Notes under the pieces: generated by a model
The model's input: the letters and a program-made list of their open reading frames with translations, nothing else
Database searches by the model: none
Told to the model about the DNA's origin: nothing
Assembly: GCA_027575765.1 (NCBI GenBank)
Contig: JANBPT010000026.1
Location: forward strand, 1-64,000
Source: Tieghemiomyces parasiticus
Lineage: Eukaryota; Kickxellomycota; Dimargaritomycetes; Dimargaritales; Dimargaritaceae
Length of the DNA: 64,000 nucleotides
Direction: 5' to 3'
In this document: positions 22,456 through 31,910 of the stretch, in pieces
How positions within the stretch are numbered: the stretch's first letter is position 1
Layout of the letters: each line of letters starts with the position of its first letter
Made by a program: the position numbers and the translations under genes

Positions 22456-24124
22456 ATGAAGCTACTCAGGCATAGTCTGTACGGTGTAGTTACGCTAACC
22501 GTAACTGCCGTGGTTGGAGTAGAGTCGGCAGGCCTTGTTAACCTTCCAGCCGAGCTCGTCCAGATCGTCAGCAAGCTGGCCGATTGTCAGACCTTTATGC
22601 AGCAAATGCTGCTATCCCCCACGCACCACCGTCTCCTCAAAGATAAAATCCCGATGGAGTGTAAAGTAAGTTATTTGGGCGAGGACCTGTCGTCACCCAC
22701 AACCCCCCTAGATTACTCAAGCTTCCAACGAATAGTGTAGCCACTCCCTACAAAGTTGTCACTCGCAAAAAGAGACATGCACATACTCATGATTTCTCAT
22801 TAAGGACGTTACCTTCCATCTTTTGATAAACCTTTAGGCAGAGATTCTCCGCCGGTATGACGCGGCCGCCCATTACCTTGATATCTGGGAAGAGAGCTCC
22901 GGTTACCCTCCGACGGTTCCAGACTCACCCTACGCGGTCCATCGCTGGCAAGACCTTACCAAGGACCATGCGCATTACATCATGCCGCCCACCCCAGCCG
23001 ACACCCTCGGTATGTTACTGCCGACCATCACGTCGTTCCTACAGGGCGTACTTTACCGCCGGTATTACGTCGATTTCCTAGCGTCGAGTAACATTACCCC
23101 GAAGGGAAACCTATACCGAACCCCGCCCCAGCAGGGTGAGGCCGCCAAAATCTACCCGCGATTCCAGGAGGCTTCCGACACCAACGTCAAGGTTATCCAA
23201 TTTCCGGGCGACCCAGAATCCTATAGTCGTCAGTTTAATGCCCAAGGCCAGGCGAATTTACAGCCGCACGAGTTGCTGAGTCGTTTTGTACCAGAACTTC
23301 GCCGAATCCACGACAGTGCACGTCAAATTGACCTCGCCGAAGCCGCCGCTGCCTTCGACGCTAAAAACCCCAGTCCGCTGCTTGAAACACTGCTCGTGGA
23401 AGCCCCCATCGCCTATGCCATCGTCGCGGGTCAGGCCAATTTTCTCGCCACGTTAGTGAGCTACTTTGCCACTGTAGCTGGTGCTAACCGGTATTCCTCT
23501 CCCAACCCCAGCACCCTCCAGCCGGTACTCATCCCGGGGCTTTTTAAATCCCAGGATCACTACGACCTTGCCGCTACCCTCCTGTACCTCAACGGTGCCG
23601 ACGACGCTACGTCCTTCCCTTACCACATGCTTGTATCCGAGCCGATAACCCAGGCCTCAGGCCGCAGTGACCTGGCCATTTTCCAGCACTACTTTACCCG
23701 CGACGCTTACCTGTACCTCATCCGGGCCGTCGTGGCCGGTTTCGCCGGCCTGGGCCGCACCGAAGCCCTCCGAACCTTCACCCGTCAGCTCTGCGAACGT
23801 CTTAGCCGCGGTGAGGTTGATGAGGCGAAATTGGAAGCTATCAAATCGTTTATTACACAGGTCACCCTGGAGGTCGCCGCCCGGGCGGGCAAAGAGGAGG
23901 TGGTTAACGAGTTTTCCGACCGGAGGGAAATGCGGCTCCCTCAGTTGCAACAGATTCATCGCACCTTCACGTGGCACGGATGGTCCGATCTACACGAGCG
24001 ATTCCATGACTTGGGTGAAGAGGGGCGGGTGGCCCTTAGTCCCAATGTTGAAAATTTCTTCAATACGGGGATCGTGTATTTCGCCAACGACCGGACGTTG
24101 ACTTATTTGCATTACAAGGACTAG
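22456..24124 (+). CDS. Secreted protein with F-box-like N-terminal motif (498 aa, 2 exons)
   Basis: The family is not recognised. Exon 1 is 22456-22665 and exon 2 is 22838-24124, a 172-bp intron in phase 0 with a gtaagt donor and ttag acceptor. The ATG at 22456 opens a signal peptide (MKLLRHSLYGVVTLTVTAVV) with predicted cleavage soon after VESAG. Directly behind it, LVNLPAELVQIVSKLADCQT resembles the first helices of an F-box (LPxELhxxIhxxL). The remaining ~430 residues are mostly helical, with no recognised domain, and are rich in Tyr, Phe and Ala. F-box motifs normally work in cytosolic or nuclear SCF ligases, so a signal peptide in front is unexpected. The similarity is short and could be chance. 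The gene structure (short exon 1 with signal and F-box-like motif, long exon 2) matches the gene at 50499-52383, though the long parts do not obviously align. Confidence 0.78.
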
Positions 24125-26512
24125 GGGAGGGGTAATGCAGTAAAGAACGGCCCGGCCCGGCTTGACCTGGTCGACCTCTCAATTGGATATTGTGCGGCCG
24201 TCAGACTATTTTATTAGCTCAAGGGAGGCGGGATGCTCAGAGTATATGCCTGTTGGATTTAGTAAGCCAGCGACTTCGTTCGGCTTCTTGACGCTCATCG
24301 GCTGGATGCCAATAAAAATTTTAACCCACCCGGTGACTTCCGACTGGCGAGAAATATATATATATCTGTGGAAGGCTGAACGCCGGAGGGGATTTATTGA
24401 GGCAAGTTAAAAAAGTGAGTAAGCGTCGTAGTAGTAGTGCTACTGCTCGGTTCTTGGGTACGGGCGGTTAGTTTGGCTTATATGTTCGGCGGCCTACCGA
24501 TGATGTTCCGGTCGACCGGTGGAGAATCTAAGTAGGGATTTAGTGAGTCGCTATCGTAGAGTTTGTGGATCATTGGGGGGGACGGGAGGTCATCGCCGAT
24601 ACCAGCGATGGTAAACGGGGGTAAGCGTAAGGTTTCCGAAACGGGGCGCATAGCGAGAGAAATTGTACATGATAATAGTGTCGAAAGCATGACTATTTAG
24701 GTATAGGTGTAGGCCTCGAAGGACCAACAGTGGTGCGTGGTTTCGAGTACGACAATATGTGGTGTTTGGGTAAATGGGGGGGGTCGATGTCCACACGTCA
24801 GGCGAGCGCGTTATCAGACGAGTAAGGGATAGTGGGGTTTCAGAGTACAGAAAGGAGCAACGAGAGGATCAAAATGGGAAAACGGAAGGAATAGTACTGT
24901 ATTGTTTATGGGATGTTCTGGGGATTTTTGTAAGAGGAGAAAATAACGGATAACGATGGTGAATAAACGCACACGGGTGCTTCGTTAGTGTAAAATGATG
25001 ACTGGTTTGAAGGTGCACACGGGCAACGCTTTGATATAAGGGTGTTAAACGGTGAAGAACTAACTTTAGAATGTATTCCTTGAATAACTGAAATCTGGAC
25101 TTGTTCTTTTATTCACAGTGCTTAATGAATCTGCTTTATATAGGGGAATGATACCCAAGGCCATGCCCGGTTCTTGACAAGTAAAATTTTGTTTGACATA
25201 AAATTTTTTGTGTAAACCTCTAGGTCACAGGGACGACTCCCGGAGGTTGGAAGGTTCATGCTTGGCGTGCATTCATAGCGCATCCTTGTATTAGAGGGTT
25301 TCAGGTTAATAGAGCGTAATAATGAGGCAAAATAATAGAAGTAATATAATAATAAGCAGGCGTGACTTTTGGCGTCCCATTTCACACCGCAAGTACTGGC
25401 ATTGAACTATCCGACGGTCTAGAGCAATCGTGAACCCACACATTAACTGGCCGTCCACAATGTAGGTAGCAAGGTATACTCCGCTGGAAAGATCTGAAAC
25501 GGGGCTGTATCTCTATAGTGACAACTAGCGAATACCAGTCCCTTTTGCTTTGTACTTTTTCCCATGGCCGTCTTGTACGTTTTGGTCATCTAGAGATGCA
25601 GGGGCCGCGAAATTTTTGATTCGGACGGCCCTCTAACTAGCCTGCAAGACTTTCGGGTGGCCCCTTTCCCCCCCACATCGGGCTGACTAGTCTCGTCCAC
25701 TAGAGCCATAAGTCCATGGTCTGGGAAGCCTCAATCAAAACTCAGTGGTCATCGCAACGACGCACTAAAAAAATTGGAAATAAGAGATGGTGGAGTGTCC
25801 CGCTCCATACCTTATGCCACCGCATCGACGACAAGGGTGTCAATGGGTTTTCGTCGTACCATCCCATTTCCTGTCAGCTAACTCTCTTCTACAATCACTT
25901 CTTAATATCCCCCAAACCATGACCGCACAAACGGCAGGAATCGACTTGGCCAGGAAGTTAAAAGTCACCCCTCCATCCCCCTTCTCATGGTGACCATCGA
26001 GATGACAAAGTACGAAGGAAAGGAGGGTTGAAGGAGAGAACTGGCGATCCTCCGGTATGGTTGTTACTAGGATCAGATTGACCCCGGCTACCGCCCTTTA
26101 TCTCCCTGTCCACCCACCCTGTAGAACCAACGTTTTGCAATGAAAGACAGTCGTATGAGGAGTGCCCTTTGTCTAATGATAAATTCAATAGCTTGGCGGG
26201 ATGAAGGCTCAATGGGCTGTCAGATGGGTCAGAGAATTAGTGGTTAGACCCTTCCGATCTAACGCCGTCTGTCACTTCGTGCCAAGCTACGAAATCTACC
26301 TTGTGTAAGTATATTTATCCGCAATATAAATAGTACGCTCCGTAATAGCATCTGGCATGCCACACAACTCACCTCCACCACCCTTACACGCCTATCCTGC
26401 GGCCCTCCTTCATTCTACGCGCCTCACAAGTCCTTCAGACACCCACCACTCACATCCACTCTCGCATAGACCTGTCATTAATTGACACCCACAGCACCTA
26501 CGCTTTCGTACC
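24125..26512. other. Spacer with TA-rich stretches
   Basis: No gene is visible in this 2.4-kb region. A short (TA)n tract lies near 24355. The open frames are short and without motifs. The final 190 bp are the promoter of the small secreted peptide gene. Confidence 0.45.
26325..26332 (+). promoter_or_regulatory. TATA box of the small secreted peptide gene
   Basis: TATAAATA lies 188 bp upstream of the ATG at 26513, a spacing like that of the other secreted-protein genes. Confidence 0.45.
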
Positions 26513-26686
26513 ATGCGTTCCTGGACCTTTACCCTCTCCATGCTTGCCATCGTCCTTGTCGCTATATCCCAGCCCGGCTCCAGCTGGGGTGTAGCTGGCT
26601 CTTCAATCCGCGGAGTCCACTGCATGGCCATGACGCCCCAATGCGGGTATGATCCTTTCAAGCGCCAATCGCGGCCTCTACGGTGA
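26513..26686 (+). CDS. Small secreted protein candidate (57 aa)
   Basis: This open frame of 57 codons plus TGA starts MRSWTFTLSMLAIVLVAISQ, a textbook signal peptide, with likely cleavage after residues 20-27 (QPGSSWG). The mature part would be about 30 residues with two Cys (HCMAMTPQCGYD) and a basic end. A TATA box upstream supports transcription. A GTATG within the QCG codons could act as a splice donor, which would alter the last residues. There is no known family. It lies between the secreted F-box-like gene and the mariner relic, in a block rich in secreted proteins, so an effector-like or antimicrobial role is possible but unproven. Confidence 0.5.
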   Translation: MRSWTFTLSMLAIVLVAISQPGSSWGVAGSSIRGVHCMAMTPQCGYDPFKRQSRPLR

Positions 26687-26895
26687 TTTTATGACGATCG
26701 TGTCCGAATTCTCGCCCACAGCTTCCCATCATAAATGTTTCCAAGTGCGTGATCTTTTTCCTTGCCTCCTCTTTTATCCTACGCAGAATCAGTCCAGATA
26801 ACGTGGCCCCTTGCCCGCCGTCTACTGCCAACTCGATGGTGAATGATGCATAGAAGGTCCCATACAGTCCCCGCGTTCTCTATTATTATTGACGT

Positions 26896-27950
26896 TTACA
26901 TAAAATGATGGTCATCACTCTGTACTACTTGGAAAGCTCCTTCAACCCAGTAATAATAACAGGGTCTAAAGTCATTTGGCCAGAGCTTAGCTAACTCCAA
27001 TTCCCAGGCGTCCACAGCTGCCTCCCGTGTGATGAACTTCTTACTCCTCAGCTGTCATTTGAGATCCCTGAACCGTCAGAAGTTGTAGGGGCCCAGGTCA
27101 GGACTGTAAAAAGGGACTGAGAGAAGTTTGAGACCAGTAGTGGAAATGTAGACATGGGTGGCTGCAGTACAATCGGGTGGTCCATTATCATGGTGAAACC
27201 ACAGGAGAATGACAGTCCAGACTTCCACATGCCTCCACCCAGGCCTGGGCCATGGTCTCCAGCCCGTACTTTACGTAGAGTTTGGTGGAGACCTTGACGC
27301 CAGGCGGCTTGGCACTCAGGTGTAATAGGCCATGCCTGGTGAAATAAATAGTCAGCATCACCTTGGCTGTGGTATGGCCTTGGCGGGTCTCAGTTGGGAT
27401 TGGGCCACCTTTAGGACACCACCTTCGGCAATTGGAGCCAGCAGGGGGGATCATTAACGTACACCCAAGTCTCATCACCTGTGACAATGGAGTTCAGAAG
27501 GGAGTCACTAGTTCAGTTAAACGTCTCCAGGAATTCGGGGGCAAATCGAACCCGCTGGTGGCGCTGGTCGTTGGTAGAGGTGTGAGGGACCCAACGGTTG
27601 AAATAGCTGTGCAACCCCAGGACCCTGTGCAGGTCTCTGCGCATGGTACTGGGGGGAAGTATGGCAGGTCCAGACCAGCTGCTCAGCAGTCAGTTGAGGG
27701 TCTTCCCCCAGCCGTCTCAGGATCATGTCCCCATAAAATTTACCAAGGTTGTCTGATAGGCGGCCAGAACAAGGGTCATCTGCAAAAGAGTGGTGACCTG
27801 TGCGAAAGCGAGCCGACCACCTGTAGATGGCGGGGCAGCTAGGGGCAGACGGCCCAGCGTGGTAGTCAGTTCAGTTAAATTGTAATCCGCCTTGTGGCCC
27901 TTGGAAAAAGAATTTAAAATTGAGCACCCACACATCACGCTTGGTAAACT
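26896..27950 (-). mobile_element. Degenerate mariner (DD34D-type) transposase relic
   Basis: Read on the minus strand in shifting frames, this is a broken mariner-family transposase. From its 5' end: a helix-turn-helix-like start (KGHKADYNLTELTTTLG), then RWVPHTSTNDQRHQRVRF, the first catalytic block VTGDETWVYVNDP (27493 down to 27443), the AKVMLTIYFTRHGLLH block, the second block WFHHDNGPPD, then VPFYSPDLGPYNF, and a C-terminal part to the TAA at 26896. Spacing from the second Asp to the third catalytic position is 34 residues, as in mariner, but that residue is Asn. Several stops and frameshifts interrupt the frame, so it is inactive. Terminal inverted repeats could not be found by eye. Confidence 0.82.
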
Positions 27951-28342
27951 GGGGTGGGGTGGGGGATGGAACTTCGGAAGCTGGTATGATGGAGAGGTAA
28001 CTACTCAAGTTGTGAAGTGAGAAATGGTCCAATCCTAGAATGGTCTATACCATTCAATTACTCGCCTAATGCATCTCTATATTTCATTCACAGTATCATT
28101 GTCTAAGACCTCACTCTTTGATGTCTCAAAATTTATTGAACCATCTATATAATGACGGCTAAGCTAAAGGCCGAACGGCGCCATGTCTAGGCGGACAAGG
28201 AGAGCTAATTGATAAGGAACAGGAGTGGAGCGTAGGTCTACCTCACCTCCCCCCCCCCGACGATTACGATTATACTTTCGAACCAAGCACCTTGTAGTTA
28301 AGACCTAAAGATCCTGAAGAAGGAGACATGTCAACCGGCATT

Positions 28343-28468
28343 TCATACCAACGCCACCATGCTAGCCGCGAACAGGAAGAGGGCGGCGATCGAGCTGACA
28401 ATGCGACCCAGCTTAGGACGCACCGAAGCGCTGTCAAAAATTCCCATGGAGTCGAAACTGTCGGTCAT
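28343..28468 (-). pseudogene. Truncated small membrane-protein fragment (41 codons)
   Basis: On the minus strand an ATG frame reads MTDSFDSMGIFDSASVRPKL, followed by a hydrophobic segment (GRIVSSIAALFLFAASMVAL) and a stop. The basic residues followed by a small-residue-rich span resemble the first helix of the Vps68/TMEM50 family, but no later helices or a convincing second exon follow. It may be a gene fragment, a first exon with a GTATG donor, or a chance frame. Confidence 0.25.
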
Positions 28469-28741
28469 TTTTTTGTCGTTCTTAGAGGGCCTAAAGAAAA
28501 GACGAAGGGGGGGGGCACAAGGTGTAGTTGAAAAAAAAACAAGGGAGGAGGTGGGCAGCAAGAGTGAAAGATTAATAATAAAAAACAAGGGAGTCGGACA
28601 GAAAACGAACCACAACAGATAAGTATGGTAAATTAGGGACTGCCGTTCGATCCTTTCTTAACTGTCGTCTACGTTGATACCATGGGTCATTAGGCCATAT
28701 CTAAAATGTAGACCGTCCCCATTACCCAAGGTGATTATAAC

Positions 28742-29772
28742 TTACATCTTACGCGAAAAAGTGATCATTTTCGATTTGCACTGTTTGGCCGACGAGGAGG
28801 GATCGGTGGCCTCAAATTCACCACCGCCGCGCACCTTGAACCAGACCTGGACGCCGTCCAGCACGCTGTTGCTACAGTGCATTACGACCGGGGTACCGAA
28901 TGAATCCTCGATGGCCTTGCGCATGTCGCTGGTTGAGATGGACGTACCGGGTTCGATATTACTTTCGGCCAGGGCCTGTACCACATCATACTTCTCATGG
29001 AGGGAGCGGGCGGCGATGAAGTAGTTGAGGACAGACTGGGCTTCGGTACCTTGGTTACCTTGACACTCGGATTCCAGGTTGGTCATGCAGGTGCCGTACT
29101 GCAGCCAGGCGTGCTCCCAGTGCCGATCTGCCTTCTTATTGGTACCAATCGTCCAATAGGTCTTGATGTAATCGTAGAGATCAGTACCGCTATCATTGAG
29201 CCGTTTGCCAATGTCATTGATAGCACGTTTCGGGTTGCAGCCGTTCTCAGGCGCAAGATGACCATTACTATGGTGTCGTGGGAGGAGGACGAGGGTAGAG
29301 AAAGGGAGCGTATATATATATATATACATATGTGGAAGGGAATAGTGGAGGTAAAATCAAGTTGTTAGTAAGGCGCCACGGGTATTAGCAATGTGGGAAG
29401 TGAAGCAAGGTTGATCCTAAATATATATATATAGAGAGAGAATAATAAACCCCATCCCGTCAGTCTAAAAAAAATGAAAGCACGTAACACAGTTACCGCG
29501 CTGAGGGATGACTAACGCGCTTACCAGGTAGCTGCTTGCAGACCGGAGATCACGAATTTATCTTCAGGGCCCAGCCCGAACATCCATTTCAGGTCAAGCA
29601 CGACCAGACCGTACTCTGGCGCGCAGCAGGTGTTAATTGTGTTTGTGTTAGCTCCTTCGGCGCAGCTAACCAAGTGCTTAGGACAACCCGATTGAATACC
29701 CACATCTAGACCGAATACGTTGGCCACGAGTACCAAGAGTACCACCGCGAGGCGGACAGCCGATATGGCCAT
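28742..29772 (-). CDS. Catalytically dead RNase T2-like secreted protein (257 aa, 2 exons)
   Basis: Exons on the minus strand are 29772-29525 and 29267-28742, joined in phase 2 to 257 aa. A signal peptide (MAISAVRLAVVLLVLVANVF) precedes a clear RNase T2 fold of the RNase Rh type, with the paired cysteines of the NTCCAPEYGLVVLDLKW region conserved. The catalytic segments are destroyed: CAS I is FVISGLQA instead of F-x-(I/L)-HGLWP, and CAS II is HAWLQYGTC instead of HEWSKHGTC. The CAS I His, the CAS II Glu, Lys and second His are all replaced, while frame, cysteines and signal are intact. This suggests a secreted pseudoenzyme, not a decaying gene. Its active sister lies immediately upstream in the same orientation. 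The intron contains a (TA)n tract at 29311-29327. Confidence 0.88.
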
Positions 29773-30632
29773 TGATGGTGAAGCGCGCAGAACCGTGGGG
29801 AGCGGAGGGGAGGAGGGAAAAGGCTAGGCTAGAATGCGGGCACGCGTGCGTAACCAAGATAGATAAATAAAATATGGCGGAGAGTTAACTTCGAATGCCT
29901 TTCGGACAAAGGAACGAAAGGATCCGTGGATTGGCCGGCAAGATGGGTAATATAGATTTCTCGCGATAAACGTTCGTCCTTTATCGCCCATGTAGTACAC
30001 TGGGAGGTTTCCACGCGACTAGACACCCAATTCCACCTACACTCGTTGCTCTAACGCTCCGATGCGCGAATTGGCGCGTTATCTGTCCACAAAGGACCCT
30101 GGTCCGTCATTCACTCGGCTGCAATTGCTGGAGTCCAACGTGACGTAAAATAAAAAGAAACCCTACATCGGAACGTTGGACCCAGTGTTTTCACTCTCCC
30201 CACCCCTGGTTATTCAATAGTCAGCTTATAAGTGGTGTACAGGGTAGGGTAGGTGTTTCTGTATGCTGAGCGCTAGACATGGCCCCTCAACGCCGTTAAT
30301 TGCCCCACCCGACCACTGTCTAAACATTCATATTACCGTCAACTCTCGGTCCTACCGTCAGCTGTAACATTAGGGAGAAGGTAAGAGGACGAAGGGAGCG
30401 TGATTTTCTACCGCTGTCATAGCGATTCAATTTCCCGGAACTATAGCACCTGCGTATCTGACCGGTAAGCTGGACCGCAGAGTATCAGTCTCGACGGAAA
30501 GAGTAGTACATTGGTGAATTCGTTTGGGTATATTTGTACTACTGAAACAAAGTAAGATATCCAGCTGCCAGGGTGCCAGTTGACGAACACCAAGCCCTCG
30601 TCCATGCTCGGCTTTCTCACATTTAAGCGGCA
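29773..30632. other. Spacer between the two RNase T2 genes
   Basis: 860 bp without a gene; it must contain the 3' UTR of the upstream RNase gene and the promoter of the downstream one. A TATTTTAT-like element lies near 29870 on the minus strand. Confidence 0.45.
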
Positions 30633-31910
30633 TCATCTGATAAGCTTTGCAGGGTACTCTACCATCTCGGGGCAGGTGTGACTGCCGACCGGGTTCGCCG
30701 GTAGGTAATTGGTGACACCCTGGACGTGGAAGGCCAGACGTACCTCGCTAATCACCCCCTTCTGGCACTGGAACCAGACCTCCACGCCAAGGTCTTGCTT
30801 GATCGCCTCTACCATCCTAGCCCGTGGGTACTCGCCTCCGGGGGTGATCCCATGGTGCTCCAAGGCCCGATATAGGTTGTACTTAGAGAACACGGCCTGA
30901 ACCTGCTTGAAGTAATCGACCACCTCCTCCCGCGGTTCGTACGATTCGCCATAGCAGCGTGGGGCGAGGGTGGTCACACAGGTTCCGTGTTTACTCCATT
31001 CGTGCGACCAAAACAGGTTGTTATCATTGCGGTTCGACGGCCAGTACGTATTCATCCAGCTGAACAGGGTGCCATCTCTGGCCTCTACCGTGGTGGACAC
31101 GTCGTCGTAGATGCGTTCAGAGTCGCAGCCGTTCTTAGGGGGCATATCGCCATTACTAAACGGGGAGGCAGGCGGGTTGGTTTTGTCGTGCGGTGAATTA
31201 CCAAGGAAAAGGGTTAGCGACGGTGTCTTTTCTGGGTGTCACAGGAAAAAACCTGGTGGAATGAAGCTCATAGGCCATCGGCTGTGAGGGACAGCAGGGG
31301 CAGCGTCGCGCTAGGTAGACTTGTATCTGGTGCGAAGGCTTCTGTCCCCCCCTTCCGCCACCCCTTTGTTCCTGAGTAATAGCCGGTCGCTCCTGCCTCC
31401 CCTTGACCCTAAGCGGGTGACAAACCCTAGGAACCCTGAGACCGGCGTTCTATAGGGTTTTGATGGTACTTAATATAGTATATGCAGGGTGCATCCAACT
31501 TACCAGAGGTCTGGCCATAGGCCGTGGATGGTAAAACTGTCAACTGGGCCGTATCCAACCATCCACTTTGGTACGTCGGGGCGATCAGCCATCGGATAAG
31601 CACATAAAACATACCGCAGGTGTTAAGGTCGGGGTATGAACCAACATGCGTTGCAGTCGAGCTAAACGCAAAGTAGCTGAAAATAGTGCTCCTGACGGCG
31701 TTTACCTACCTGCTGGGATAACACGAGTAGGCCGTTTTTGGGGCTACAACAGCTATCGACATTGTCAGTGGAACAGGAAATGACCTGGCTGGAGCAGGAG
31801 AGTGGGGTTACAAGATCGGCTCGCGCTTCGGGCTCGCTAATGGATTTGGCATTGCCCTGGGCCACGAGAGCACCAGCGACGAGGAGTATATTGCCTCTGG
31901 CCAGACGCAT
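30633..31910 (-). CDS. Secreted ribonuclease T2, RNase Rh type (261 aa, 3 exons)
   Basis: Exons on the minus strand are 31910-31710, 31565-31504 and 31155-30633; the phases close to 261 aa. A signal peptide (MRLARGNILLVAGALVAQG) is followed by the cysteine-rich start (SCSTDNVDSCCSPKNGLLVL) of RNase Rh-type enzymes. The 62-bp middle exon carries the intact CAS I motif FTIHGLWPD and exon 3 the intact CAS II motif HEWSKHGTC, so both catalytic His plus Glu and Lys are present. The YFKQVQAVFSKYNLYRALE and ITPGGEY segments are also typical. It should cleave single-stranded RNA via 2',3'-cyclic phosphate, outside the cell or in vacuoles. It differs from its dead neighbour by an extra intron before WMVGYGP. 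Confidence 0.92.
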
